Source: Anastatus disparis (taxonomy: Eukaryota; Arthropoda; Insecta; Hymenoptera; Eupelmidae). From it: a stretch of DNA of 64,000 nucleotides. The notes beneath the pieces are model-generated. The model was not told where the DNA came from and ran no database searches. It was given only the letters and a program-made list of their open reading frames with translations. Every line of letters starts with the position of its first letter. Position 1 is the first letter of the stretch. The stretch covers positions 620,001-684,000 of the forward strand of contig JAFFSR010000035.1 in the NCBI GenBank assembly GCA_017163975.1, given 5' to 3'. The translations under genes were made by a program, and so were the position numbers. Shown in pieces: positions 23,219 to 34,564 of the stretch.

Positions 23219-25312
23219 TTACTCATCTGAGGTTTCTTCGTCTTCCGATTCTTCGTTTTGTATGATAGTTTGTGGAATATCAGGCACTTGCAAAAGAGCA
23301 ATGATATCAGCAGAAAATGATTTAGACTTTTTTCTTGAAGTTTTTTGTAAGCTCGAAATTAAAGGATCTGATGAGACAAGAAGGATATTTAACAAGTCTT
23401 GGTTTGTATGAGTTCGTGAAAACTTCCTTGTGTGACTTTGCCTGTACATTTTATAATTTTTGTTACCTGACTCCTGTGCTTCTTCTGATAACTGCCCGAT
23501 TGGCAAAATTGAGTTTGAAATTATGACTGCACCGTGTAGAAGGATTTTGTGAACAGACTTGGGCATTTTATACCAACCATATTTTTCAACAAAAAGTCTA
23601 GCAGTTTCAAGAGCGTAATGTTCGTATGGATTTGCATTTATAGCAAATCCACAAGCCAAAGTCAGAAGAATGACTTTGAATCTTCTAATTAAATTCTCAT
23701 CAATACCGGTTATTTCAGACGATTTTAATGGATCTTCGAAAAATCTACGTGCAGTGTTACCGTCGTTTGTTGTGCCACTTCCGCCGGTTTTTGGTATATC
23801 TACCAGTAGACCCATTTGAGTTTTGAATTGCGATTTAATGTGAGACTTCCTTTCTGCTACAATGAGTTTATCTTTCTCTCCGCGAACTTGCCACTTCTGT
23901 ATATCGAGTCTGTAAGCAACATGCAAAATACACTCGAAACTTCGAATCCACGCATGGAGTGGTGATAGCGCGAAATGCAGTGATTTTTCGTCAACAATCC
24001 TCTGTGAAACCTTTTCTAAGTTGTTCATTTCCTTCAGTGCAGCTCCGCAAACGTAGCAAGTTTGAGCTGATGCTGTTGAAGTTATTGCATTGCACACTTT
24101 TCCGTCAATCATAGTCAGTAGCATTTCATGTGAAACGGTAACTTGTCCGACTTCACAAGCACTGACTGTTTGTTTCAGATTCTTTATTTGAGTTTCAACA
24201 TGTTCATGCTCATTCTTTGAAATTTCTGTCGTTTCTTTTAAGAATTGAAATCTTATGGGTCGACAGAATCTTGTAGAAGACGGTCTTGGGTTTTGCCACA
24301 CGATTATTTTATCTGACGAGTTTTTCACATTTGCATACAGCTGTAACGGAACCATCGAAGTTACAAATAAATTGCTGTCATCGAAGGTATCTGCATCAAC
24401 ATTAGTGACTTTCTGTTTGTACTGTGATTGCCCGGAACTACCGTCAAATCCCCATTTTGAGATCAGTACCAAGTTCTTTTTGTTGTAATCAGAAAGAGTC
24501 TTTAGAACAGGATCACACAATTCGAGTAACCTACAAGTTGTGTAGTTTAACAAAGCTTGTAAATTCACTTCAGCCATTTTGTCATTGACAAATATAGAGT
24601 CTGCTGGAGGATATCATTTGCGTTTGGCTTCTAAGACTTTGTTATAAGTTGGATACAAATCAACTCCTCTGTCTTTAGCACCACTCCCTAAACTTGAGTA
24701 CTGATATTTGGAGAGCTTGTTTGAAACAATCATTGATAATGCCTCGTTTGGTGTGTAAGGAGTAAATGTATTTTGTTGACTCCCAGGTTGCTGTAGAACT
24801 TTAATAACAGCCTTGCTGGTTTCTGGTGATACTTCATTGATTTTTTTCACTACTTTAGCAGCTGCGTTTTGACCTTCACTTCTAAGCTTCATTTGTGCTG
24901 CATAAAGCAGTTCATCTGTTCCAGTGTTGCTTCTCAAATCACCAGTTTTTCTGCGCTTTGATCTTTCAGATGAGTCTTGAAAATTTAGAGTACGTCGTCC
25001 GCCTTTTCCTCCTTCATTTTGGATTGCAGGTTTCTTAACTGATATTTGTACTTGAAGCCAAGTTTCGTATTTCCGTTGAAATTTATCGTGATTATGCGAA
25101 ACTTTATCAAGTCTACTGAATAGTTCCACACAAAATCTATCAACAATTTTGAAAACTGCATCTCTTGTTTCTCCTTTAGCTCCCAAGATACCTAACTTAC
25201 TACAAAAATGATCTGTCAAGTGATTCTTTTGCAAATCTCGTGAATGGCCCTTTCTCTCTCTCAAAACTTCATAAAACTCTTTTCTTGTCCCCATGAAACT
25301 CATTTTAAACAA
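23219..25312 (-). pseudogene. RAG1/Transib-family transposase, one in-frame TGA
   Basis: Two blocks of 232 and 452 codons lie in one frame, separated by a single TGA at ~24,611-24,613. Without it the protein would be ~697 residues, the usual Transib transposase size. The C-terminal block carries RAG1-core landmarks, counted from its first Met: an Asp in KWGFDGSSGQSQYKQ (D45), an Asp in TMIDGKVCN (D158), a C-x2-C in TCYVCGAALKEM, and a Glu in SEEAQESGNKNY (E369). They match RAG1 D600, D708 and E962, including the ESGNK context. The N-terminal block has basic RSKRRKTG. The start was chosen at the first Met of the open frame. It lies in the element with CACAGTG ends. Calling it RAG1/Transib is confident; whether the TGA is tolerated is unknown. 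Confidence 0.85.
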
Positions 25313-26156
25313 CCAAGTTTAAAATCCTCTCATTCAAAAAAGGAAAATTTTTGATTGTCACTGATTGCACCAAAATTATTTTAATAAGAAACGAGAGATT
25401 TCTGTGCTTAAAAAATGTCAAAAATAAGAGCTTGTAAGATTTAACACTGATGCACAAAAATAACAGTTCTATCGAGAAATGGAATTAAAGCACAACTCAT
25501 TATAATTACTAAATGTATATGTTACTTTAACTAAACTATTCTTGATTTCTGATGATGACTTTATAAAGCTTTAAGTTATAAACTTCCACTTAAATATATT
25601 TTTTAAGTTTCAGAAATAAAGAAAATACACTTGACTAATAAATTCAACATAAATTCAAAATTTGACCATTTGAAATTCAAACTGACCTCCGTGATTTTTT
25701 TCAATATTTTTCCTGAAATCATCAGGAAAAATTAATCGGAAATATGTCCTTTGATTTTTGTTTTCAAAGAAGTCAATATTTAGCCCATAATACTATTACG
25801 GATTTTTACTGAATGGTTAAATCACGAAGTCGCAAGTTTGCGCAAGATTTTTTGATTTGAGGTCACACTCTTAAGTGCCCTTAAGAACTTCCTGACCGTG
25901 GTACTGCGCGGAAACGCACGGAACACTTGCTGTAGAAAAGGAAAAATGCCGTTTATAGTTCCCATTTAATTTACATATAAATTAATAAAATTACGAAATA
26001 AATAATATCACATTACTAAGAAACTAAACAAGATATATTAAAATGCTTTTATACGCTTAAAGTCAATACATCAAAGATTAGAAAATAACTTGTTTGAACA
26101 ATTTTTGTTCACTTTTATTTCTTTGAGTTTTGGCCAGCTTTTTTGAAAATTTGGCC
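25313..26156. other. Upstream region of the RAG-like transposase
   Basis: No gene. It holds the presumed promoter side of the transposase inside the transposon. It is mainly AT-rich with a GC-richer stretch (25,830-25,920: CACTCTTAAGTGCCCTTAAG, then GTGGTACTGCGCGGAAACGC). Confidence 0.5.
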
Positions 26157-26447
26157 CACTGTGCATAGTTGTTTTGAAGCAGTTTTGATCTTGCGCGTAA
26201 CGTACGCGCTTTTCCTTTTGATCATATGAGTTCAACACCCAGTCAAGACCATTTAAAAAAAAAAATTTTTTTTTTATTCTTTCAATTTTTATTATTAATT
26301 TATTTATATTTTTTACATTTTCTTTATTTTGCTTTCTCATAGAGCAAGCATTGTATCGATAAAAATTTTTTTTTCTATTTTTCCATTAATTTGTACATAT
26401 TTAGACTCAGGGAGTCGAAAAAAGTAGTTTCCAGAAAATGTATGTAT

Positions 26448-27555
26448 TGTAACTCTAGGTAATTATGCGATAAAATTCTATAGAATATGGTTCCTAAATG
26501 CAGTATAATTTGAGAGAGAATATGAAAAGAAAAAGAATAAAATAAAATGAATTGAAAATGATAATTATTCTCTCTCAAATCTTAATACTTACATTAAAAG
26601 CGAAAGGAATAAGATGATGTTATGTCTCTTTCTATCTTGCGCGTCGGCGCGGTGTAACAATTAAACGTTATACCGACGCGCAGGATAGAAATTAATGTAA
26701 TAACATATGTACGCGCTTGTATGTGTGCTGATTCACGCGTATAGAGTTTCGCACGTTAGCACACATATAAGCGCACCTGTATTATAATACAGACAAGTAA
26801 TGAAGATCTCTCCCCTTTTTAAGCAGTATATAGGATTCGAGGAGGAGAGACTCCGAGTGCGAGATGTTAGATGGAAACGATGGTCTCGCGCAGAGCGAGA
26901 TCTAAAATTAGCACAAATTTCCCCCAACAATACCAATCAATCAAAGAGGAGGAAGATAGCGGCGATGGCGGCTCAAGCGGGAGCAATGTAGTCGTCGTCG
27001 AAAATCTTGTACGGTACTCTTTGGCCAGCCTGCTTCAAATAAAGTTAATTTCAAACGTAATTCCTTTTGTTCGCCTTTATTATTTCTGATTATTCTGCAG
27101 GTCCGCGAGGAGCTGGATAACCACCAGCTCCGTACCGGTAGCAGTGATAACAGAATAATTTTCTAGTTATAATTAAAGTTTATACAGTAAAGTAATTTAA
27201 TCATGTTTTATTGCTAATTCTCTTGTGTGTGTGTTTAGTGATTAAATTCTGATTATTTCTTTTATTTGATATTGGTGGTGTATAGATTTTAACTGACTAA
27301 ATTCATCAAATGCTTAGTTAATTAAAGTTAAGAAAAAAGCTCCATATAAGACTATAAGTCTTGGAGTTCTGGCTTATAAGAGGCACTTTATATAATTGAC
27401 AAATAATAAAAAAGCAAAGAGACCCCGGACTAGATGTAGCATGACGCTACACTAAGAACGGGTCTAGCTTAAAATAACCTATTTCCCTTATCCTTTTCCT
27501 TGTATATGAGCACTTTGTGCTATCATTTTCAGAGTTAGGATAGTGAGAGGTTACA
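26448..27555 (+). mobile_element. LTR-like insertion with 4-bp target duplication
   Basis: It starts TGTAACTCTAGG and ends GAGAGGTTACA, with inverted TGTAAC/GTTACA tips and identical GTAT at 26,444-26,447 and 27,556-27,559. The first copy of the host repeat lacks it. Inside are TATATAGG at ~26,829, AATAAAG at ~27,039 and a strong hairpin (GCGCGTCGG/CCGACGCGC) at 26,638-26,681. It may be a solo LTR or a small non-autonomous LTR element. Short frames at 26,733-27,089 are not supported as genes. Confidence 0.65.
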
Positions 27556-27559
27556 GTAT

Positions 27560-27589
27560 GTGTGTGTGTGTGTGTGCATGCGTGCGTGC

Positions 27590-27650
<61 letters not shown>
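27560..27650. repeat. (GT)n microsatellite
   Basis: A GT tract with a CATGCGTGCGTGCGTGCG interruption, in the same position relative to the 163-bp array as in copy 1. Confidence 0.95.
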
Positions 27651-27652
<2 letters not shown>

Positions 27653-29200
27653 AATTTAGTACGCCAAAAATATCTCGAGAACTACTTGATGGGTTTGCAT
27701 GCAATTTATTTTTTTGTCTAACTGGGAGGAAATTTATTGAAAATTGATCTTCGTAGGTCAGTTTTTTTTAGAGCCATTTTAAGAATTTTAAAAAAATTTT
27801 GATTTTTCATTTTTTCGGTTCTTTACGTAAACTACTCGAAAAATTTTCTTAAAAATTTGTATGGACATTATTTGCGACTGCCAAAAGAAGAAAAACTGTT
27901 ACTAACTGATTTTCTTAGCGCACTTTTAATTTTAGAGCATTTTAAAAATTTTGAAAAAAAATTTTTTATTTATTTATTTTTTATTTTACGACAATCATTC
28001 GATAGATTTGCTCCAAAATTTGTATGCAAGTTATTCGCTATTGTCTAAAGGAAACAAGCTTTGGAACACTTATTTTCTTAGCGTAGTTTTAACTTTAGAG
28101 CATTTTGAAAATTTTGGAACAAATCTCTATTTTTCATTTTTTTTCTATTACACAAAAACCATTCGATAGATTTGCTCGAAAATTTTTATGGAAATCATTT
28201 GCAATGGCCTAAATAAAACAAGCTTTGAAAAACTTATTTTCTCAGTGCAGTTTTAATTTTAGAGCATTTTGAATATTTTGAATAAAATTTTTCTAATTTT
28301 TTTTTTATTTCACGTAAACTACTCGATGAAGGAGCTTCAAATTATGTATGGGAATTATTTACGATTGTCAAAATAAAATAAACTTTTGAAAACTAATTTT
28401 CTTCAACTTTCTTAGCGCACATTTAATTTTAGAGCATTTTGAAAATTTTGAAAAAAATTTTTATTTTTAATTTCTTTTCTATTACGCAAAAATCATTCGA
28501 TAGACTTGCTCAAAAATTTTTATGCAAATTATTCACTATTATTTGAATAAATTAAGCTTTGAAAAACTTATTTTCTTAGTGCAGTTTTAATTTTAGAACA
28601 TTTTGAAAATTTTGGAAAAAATGTGTATTTTTCATTTTTTTTTCTATTACACAAAAACCATTCGATAGATTTGCTCGAAAATTTTTATGGAAATCATTTG
28701 CAATGGTCTAAATAAAACAAGCTTTGAAAAACTTATTTTCTCAGTACAGTTTTAATTTTAGAGTATTTTCTGAATTTTGAATAGAATTTTACTTATTTTT
28801 TGGTATTTTACGTAAACTACTTGATGACATAGCTTAAAATTATGTATAGAAATTATTTACGATTGCCTAAATTAAATGAACCCTTTAAAACTGGTTTTCT
28901 TAGCGCAGTTGTAACGTTAAAGCGTTTTGAAAATTTTAAAATAATTTTTATTTTTCAATTATTTGGTATTTTTAGTAAACTATTCGATGAAAATGTTCCA
29001 AAATTTGTATGCAAGTTATTGGATATAGTATGAAGAAGACAAGCATGAGAAAATTAATTTTATAAATGTAGTTTTAATTTTAGAGCGTCATAAAATTAAG
29101 ACAGCCTTCAATACAGAGGATAGGGACATTTATATTAAAAAAAATAAAATCAAATTACTCTAACTCAATGTATTCTATGAGAAAGCATTGCGCCAAAGCA

Positions 29201-30766
29201 CTTGGCAGCGTTTTTAATTTTGAAATTTAATTTTTACAAGTATATTAATTATGCTCGTTTTTTTAATGAATATTTTCTTAAATAAATTATTTCTCATTTG
29301 AAATAATTAAAAATATTAATAAATAAATAATGCCGGTGGTTTATAATACTATAGTTTAATTTTGTCTTTATAAACATGTATATTAATTGTAAGCTCCTAC
29401 CTTGCCTACATCCTCATAATTCGCGTACTTTTAACAACTTTTTACTCTTAGGTTAATTAAATTGTTTTTATGTATAATTTACGTGCGTTTGTCAGAACAG
29501 CGACACACTAAGCGTTCATAAATGGAAACGCTTCGTTTTGCGCCATTCTTATTTGTTTTGAGAGTGGTTGTATCATCAATTCTTATTTATTAAGATAATG
29601 ACACAATGGCTCTCCTTGACCGTTACACGAAGCTAATTTCATAAATTTCAAAAGATTTACTAGTTAAATGAGTTTGCAAGGAAGGCAGAACTTTACTTTT
29701 TATGAGAGTGGTGCAGCCAACTCGCATACTATAATCTTCACGTGTTGAGTTTGTAATCTTACAAGCGTGAAAACACAATTTAATTTACGTGTGCGTGTGT
29801 AAGTGTATTGGTGTGAAGAAACGAGCTAACCCGTACGCAGCCAAGGCGTCTTGCCCAGCTGTTTCGGGGCCTTATGCTCTTTATAAGAACCTGAAAATAA
29901 CATAAAAAAAAGGAAAGGAATAAGGACTAAATCTTATTGCCTCTCGTTTCAACACTATTAAATTTTATTTTCTTATGTAACAAAGATCGATAAGTAAAAA
30001 AATTATTGAATCAATTGCATGCAAGAAGTTAATATAACAGAATGAATCGCACGCATGCAAGTGTATTTTAAATTCAGTTTAACTTTACACTACACGATAC
30101 ACTTTTCGTTACTTTAAATTTTGAAAAGCAATAAGATTATACTACAAGAACGATAACGGGTACGTAGATTGAACGTATGCTGATCTATTTCACCGTCTTA
30201 AGTCGTCCTTGTAGCAATCAAACACGATCAGAACTCAAAATTTAATTTTAACTATTTATTAGCTGAAGGAAGAAACGAAAGGGAGCTCTCTACATTTCTT
30301 TTTTGATACGACACCTTGTTTTCATCGTCTCGGCGCTCTTGCCTCTCCCACACGGCATCTACTCTCTCCCATACTTCGTACTCAAATGTAGAATCGATGC
30401 TGTAAATGACGATTGATATGATATACATATCAGCATTTTGCACGTGTATAGGTATAGCGGTGGGCGTATATATGCGCGCGAGTGAAAGTGCGCTCGGTGC
30501 TTTCTTCCACCCCACCGCTCCTAATCATACATATACATGAAATTTCTATGTATGATCTTACATAATATATAATATAAATTATGACATAAATAAATAATAA
30601 TAATTACTACTCTAGTTTAATTTATTTATTGTACCTACTTGTAAGTTTTATAAATTACATTATTTATAAATTAAATTATAATAATATAAAATAAAAATCA
30701 CTATTATTTATTTATCAATATTTTTAATTACTACCTATTAGAAATAATCAATTAAAATAAATTTTC
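29201..30766. other. No gene recognised; possible minus-strand LTR at ~30.2-30.54 kb
   Basis: The 29.4-30.2 kb stretch is of mixed composition with small hairpins (AAGCGTTCATAAATGGAAACGCTT) and no ORF. At 30,252-30,515 a GC-richer block contains, on the minus strand, a CATATATACGCCC TATA-like box and AATAAA ~200 bp downstream. Boundaries resemble TG...CA. This would fit a solo LTR, but I see no target duplication. The 87-codon frame here is not supported. Confidence 0.35.
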
Positions 30767-30965
30767 AGTAGATAGGCTATAGGCATTCTGGCACACCCGG
30801 ATTGTCGCACATAACCTCTCCACCCCCCAAGTGTGTTAGAATCCGTGTCATTTAAAATACATATGAATTCCTCTCCCTGTTTAAAAAATAAAAAAGGATA
30901 AAACATTTTTCTCCCTCCACTAAGTATTTTACAATCCAGTCCATTTAAAATACCTATGAGTCTCC
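30767..30965. repeat. Polinton left terminal inverted repeat and subrepeats
   Basis: The outer ~50 bp match the right end with few changes (GGCACACCCGGATT against GCACACCCGGATT inverted). Inside, a ~50-bp motif (CCAAGTGTGTTAGAATCCG with TTTAAAATACATATGA) is repeated in diverged form at 30,911-30,962. The terminal region is therefore built from short direct repeats. Confidence 0.85.
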
Positions 30966-32440
30966 CCTACCTTAAAAAATGTATTGGATACTTATTTTGG
31001 GATAGAGAGAAAGGGCTGTTCCTTCTTATTTTTAAAGAGAAGATAGAGCGCCGCCCACAATATGTTCTATTTTGGAGAGCGCAGGAAACTTTTCCCACGC
31101 TTAGAAGAGAGGGATAGGGCAGACCTTTTTCACTGCCCACTATGCGTTTTCTTTAACGTTGCATGAAAATTTATCTGCTTTTAGAAGAGAAGGAAAGAGA
31201 TGACCTTTATCTCAATGCAGTACACTACGTGTGTGTTCTCTTTTGAGTCACATATGCATGAAAATAATGGATTATTATAACCTGTAGGATATAGTAAATG
31301 AGCAAAACTAAAAATTTGCCTTCTAATATATATATATATATATATATATAAATATATTTTTTTTAAGTCACTTTGTTATGCCCCGTCTTTTCTTTTTTTT
31401 AAAAAAATCTTTTTTTTGAGAAGAAGATTTATTGAAAAGATCAGCTACCTGTTCTCTTGTTTTTTTTGAGATAAAGAGATATTTATTAAAAGGGTCAGTC
31501 GTATTCTTTTTTCATGTTTTAAAAAAAGGAATAAATGCTCGAAGAAGATATACGAGACCCATCTCTGTAAAAAAGAAAATCTTTTTCTTTTAAAAAATAT
31601 TTTTTTGTCTCAGGTGTTTCAGTTTCTTTAAGGAAAATCAGCTTTTTGCAGGTGGTCGAAAATTTGAAGAACAAAATTTTTTTTGAAAGAAAAGTTATTT
31701 ATTGAAAGGGTCTTTTCTTTAAAAACCATTTTTTCGTAACAAGTTTGTGTGGGAAAAAAGTTATCTTGCAGGTGCACTTATTATAAGATTTACGAGAACC
31801 TTTTTTGTAAAAAGAAGAATTCCTTTTCTTTAACCTTTAGACCGCTGGGATTTTGAAAAAATAAAAAGTCGATTTCCCCTATAGAAAAGTGTTCTTAGGC
31901 CTACTAAGTAGGACCCTATCAAGGGTGGATATGTAAGAGTCAGGGATGCGCGCCATATGGCGCATCCCGGCGGTCTAGAACTTAAAAACTATTTTTTTTC
32001 GTAACAAGTGTGTGTGTGTGGGAAAGAAGTTATCTTGCAGGTGCATTCATTTTTTCTTTGAATCTACTAAGAAAAAAAATTAGGAAAGCTTGATCTATCT
32101 CAGGTTTTTAAAAGTATTCTTAAGAAAAAAGATATTTATTGAAGGGATCAATTATTTTCAAAGAAGGATTGCTTATTTCAGGAAATATATACATGACTTC
32201 CCTCTTGAAAATGCTCCCCCTTTTTTAAATTTGTTGTCACAGGTCTATGTTTTTGAGAAAAAAACAATATTTATTGCAAGGGTCAGTTCCACGACGATAA
32301 AAATTAAAATCTTAAGCGTGTACAAAACTGATGAAGGATGGAACTAAATTTTCTCTAAGGGAGGTGACAAATTTAAAAAAAAAAAATTTTCACCAATCGT
32401 AGGATTTTCATGTAAAACATTGTAAAATAAGTATCCTAAT
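30966..32440. other. Polinton left subterminal region, degenerate tandem repeats
   Basis: No supportable gene. Purine-rich blocks such as TTAGAAGAGAGGGATAGGGC recur at 31.1-31.2 kb. Between 31.4 and 32.3 kb, diverged units containing GATATTTATTGAAAGGGTC and TAACAAGTTTGTGTGGGAAA repeat. The latter appears on both sides of the nested MITE. A TA tract lies at 31,326-31,350. The frame at 32,090-32,347 is repeat translation. Confidence 0.55.
31830..31985. mobile_element. TTAA-flanked MITE, copy 2, nested in Polinton
   Basis: TTAA at 31,830 and 31,982. The inverted ends TTAACCTTTAGACCGCTGGGA and TTAAGTTCTAGACCGCCGGGA match each other but differ from the other copies. A perfect 14-bp palindrome, GCGCCATATGGCGC, lies at 31,950-31,963, 22 bp from the right end, at the same place as in copy 1. 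It interrupts a Polinton subterminal repeat. Confidence 0.85.
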
Positions 32441-32446
32441 TTTCTG

Positions 32447-32481
32447 TATAAATACCTCGTTCCAAGCCACATTTCGTCAGT
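32447..32481 (+). promoter_or_regulatory. TATA box and TCAGT initiator
   Basis: TATAAATA at 32,447-32,454 is followed 30-32 bp later by TCAGT at 32,477-32,481. This is the classic arthropod TATA/Inr spacing. It lies just upstream of the two-exon Ser-rich gene. Confidence 0.75.
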
Positions 32482-33053
32482 TCAAGGATCATCTTCAACT
32501 TTTCCTAACTACTGAAAAAGAATTCGAAGATCAACTTAAAAGAAAAATGGCTAAAGACAAAATTGAAAATATCAAAGCAGGCAAGATCGCATTAGATGGT
32601 TAATAGCAAATGGACCAACATTGCTTATGATGTTGGAACATGTGACATGGGCGATGCATGCAGTGGATTTCCGTAAGTATAAAATAAAATATAAAAATAT
32701 ATAAATGATTTTTTTTAATTAATTTTTTCTTTTTCAGTGCCACCACTGCCTCCAACGGCTGCTATGCAACAGCTGTATAATCATCCAACAGCAGGAACTT
32801 CATCAGAGAGCTCCGCCGAAAGAAATCAGCAGTCGACACAGCAGTCGACATTGAAGACATCGATACAGATAAATCGGCGGTCGAGGAATCGCAGCTCAAG
32901 CTCGAGTTCATCCTCAAGCTCTGGCTCGAGTTCATCCTCAAGCTCTAGCTCAAGTTCATCCTCGAGTTCAACCACATCAAGCAGAGGAGCAAAACAGAGC
33001 AACAAGGGACAAAAAAGATCAATTAAGAGCATGACGAAGCTGTCCGCCTTCTA
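32477..33053 (+). pseudogene. Two-exon Ser-rich Polinton gene, probably disrupted
   Basis: A Met codon at 32,546 opens a short frame. A second frame through the same exon (ending VTWAMHAVDF) joins cleanly over an intron at 32,673-32,737 (CCGTAAGT donor, TTTTTCAG acceptor) to exon 2 at 32,738-33,053. Exon 2 encodes PPLPPTAAMQQL, a Gln/Ser/Thr-rich part, a Ser repeat with rare Gly (about residues 50-78 of the exon), and basic GQKRSIKSMTK near the end. The Met-initiated frame and the exon-2 frame differ, so one indel is likely. It sits behind a TATA/Inr promoter. Product unknown, perhaps a nuclear or nucleic-acid-binding early protein. Confidence 0.55.
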
Positions 33054-33399
33054 ATAATATTTCCAATCTTAACTTATAAATAAACGATGCGTTTAATTGA
33101 GTTTTTTTGCTATAAAGAAAAAATTTGTAAGATTAAACTCTAGTGTGGACAACTCAAGAAAACCACCAAAATATTATACATACAAAGTTATAATAAAAAC
33201 TTTCAATATATCGTATTTTAAGGTTAGGTTTGTCGAGTTTGATATCTAATTTCTAATCCAAGCTCATAAAAAAATAACAAGTCCAAATGATTTTTTATTT
33301 TAACAAAAATTATTGTACTAATATAACTTTAGTGCGGACAAGTCATTATATTTGTTTAATTTAAGAATTTAAAAAGATATCGATAAAATAAAAAAAGCA

Positions 33400-33707
33400 A
33401 AACTCGATTGCTGCAGCTCCGACATGCCGTTAATGACCTTGGACCGATCCCCATGAAGAAAAAGACGCTCAGTAAGTTCTTTTTTTTAATGATTTTTTTT
33501 TAATTTTACATATAATTTTATTTAATATTATTTTCTTATTTTTGTTTACGGATGATTCTGAAAACAAGAGACATCGCCATGAAGATAAATCGGCTCGCTT
33601 TACCTCTGCAGGATATAGAGCAACGGAACCAATACCATCAACCTCCTCGGCGGGTCAAGAATTTGAGCAACCAACTCCGTCTACTTCAAAAGGTAAATTA
33701 TTCAAAA

Positions 33708-33738
<31 letters not shown>

Positions 33739-34043
33739 AATAATCATATTATTTAATTTTTTCAATTTTACTTTATAGGAAGCAAAAGAGAAGAAAAAGT
33801 TCAGCAAGACAAAAACCAACTTCAACACGGGAGTGGATGAAAAAAATCGGCCGACAGCTTGCTGAAAAAAATAAGAGTTTGGCTACTACCAGCGCGTCAT
33901 CATCAGCAGACCAACATTCGGCTACAGCGTGCACGCCATCAACAGCAGACCGAAATTCGGCTACAGCGTGCACACCATCAGCAGCAGTCCGACCTCGTAT
34001 GCGCGAGGATATAATTATACGCGAGGATATAACTATAATAGAA
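33400..34043 (+). pseudogene. Multi-exon-like Polinton gene with Ser/Thr/Ala repeats
   Basis: Open segments at ~33,417-33,470, 33,551-33,691 and 33,780-34,043 are separated by AT-only stretches with splice-like edges (CTCAGTAAGT, AAAAGGTAAATT, CTTTATAGGA). The middle segment encodes RHRHEDKSARFTSAGY and PIPSTSSAGQEFEQPTPSTS. The last contains a duplicated ~14-residue unit (SATACTPSTADRN, SATACTPSAAVRP). The second intron lacks a clear AG acceptor and the last junction appears to shift frame. Composition resembles the preceding gene. Function unknown. Confidence 0.45.
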
Positions 34044-34564
34044 TAGTTATATTTAAAACTTTATATTAGTATTTTGTTCATAATGCATACTTATATTTAT
34101 ATATCTGTAATGAATATCTATTAGGATTTTTTTTTAAATAAAATAAAATAAAGAGAAATAATTTGATTGTTCTCTTTTTCCTTACACTCATATTCCTCCT
34201 TTCCAATTCCTTTACAATTAATAACTTATAACTCTTAATTTTATAAATAATTAAATACATTAAATAGCCAAGTTAATAAAATAATAATAAAATAAAATAA
34301 AGTGTAAATAATACATACAAATTTACTTTGTACATTAAAATTATGCGAAGAAAAATTTATTATTATTGATTTGAATATTTATATCTTCAGGATTACTAAC
34401 AATATTTTACAAAGATCATGTAAATTATCTTATTTGTATTTAATATTAATTAATTTTTTTTTTTCAAGTCTTTTTTATTCTTAAACATTAAACTTATAAT
34501 TTATGTTTTCAATAAGGATCATAAGAAGGGTTGAGAGAAAACTAGAATTCTGTTTTTTTTCGAT
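34044..34564. other. AT-rich spacer between converging units
   Basis: No gene is visible. A/T homopolymers and AATAAAATAAAA stretches could supply poly(A) signals for the convergent transcripts on both sides. Confidence 0.4.

Larger units (their letters stand above)
22299..26163 (-). mobile_element. RAG1/Transib-like DNA transposon (3.87 kb)
   Basis: The inverted termini are TACAGTGGGCC at the left and CACAGTGGGCC at the right (inverted). A shared block AGCTGGCCAAAACTC lies ~25 bp inside each. The unit is flanked by identical 5-bp CATAG at 22,294-22,298 and 26,164-26,168. Transib and RAG transposons are known for 5-bp target duplications and CACAGTG-like terminal heptamers. Its one long gene is a RAG1-type transposase with a single nonsense codon. 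The subfamily is not resolved. Confidence 0.85.
26320..29200. repeat. Satellite-like array element, copy 2 (~163-bp units)
   Basis: It has the same start (GCATTGTATCGATAAAAATT, CTCAGGGAGTCGAAAAAAGT), GT tract and ~163-bp units as the copy at 18.1-19.5 kb. It ends in TATGAGAAAGCATTGCGCCAAAGCA. Anchors lie at 27,671, 27,823, 27,985, 28,147, 28,310, 28,475, 28,647, 28,806 and 28,970. Units alternate in an A-B-B' order (GTAAACTACTCGATG type, then two CATTCGATAGATTTGCTC types), giving a ~490-bp higher-order period. A 1.1-kb LTR-like insertion splits the element at 26,448. Confidence 0.8.

Noticed and set aside
23211..24488. Short plus-strand frames opposite the RAG-like transposase
   Set aside because: Antisense shadows of the long minus-strand frame.
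26733..27089. Overlapping short frames on both strands
   Set aside because: They fall inside the LTR-like insertion with promoter and poly(A) signals; no domain or splice evidence.
30252..30515. 87-codon minus frame near the Polinton
   Set aside because: Outside the Polinton and inside a block with TATA and AATAAA signals; more likely LTR sequence than coding.
32090..32347. 85-codon plus frame near the Polinton left end
   Set aside because: Built of the degenerate subterminal repeat; no domain and no promoter at the right distance.
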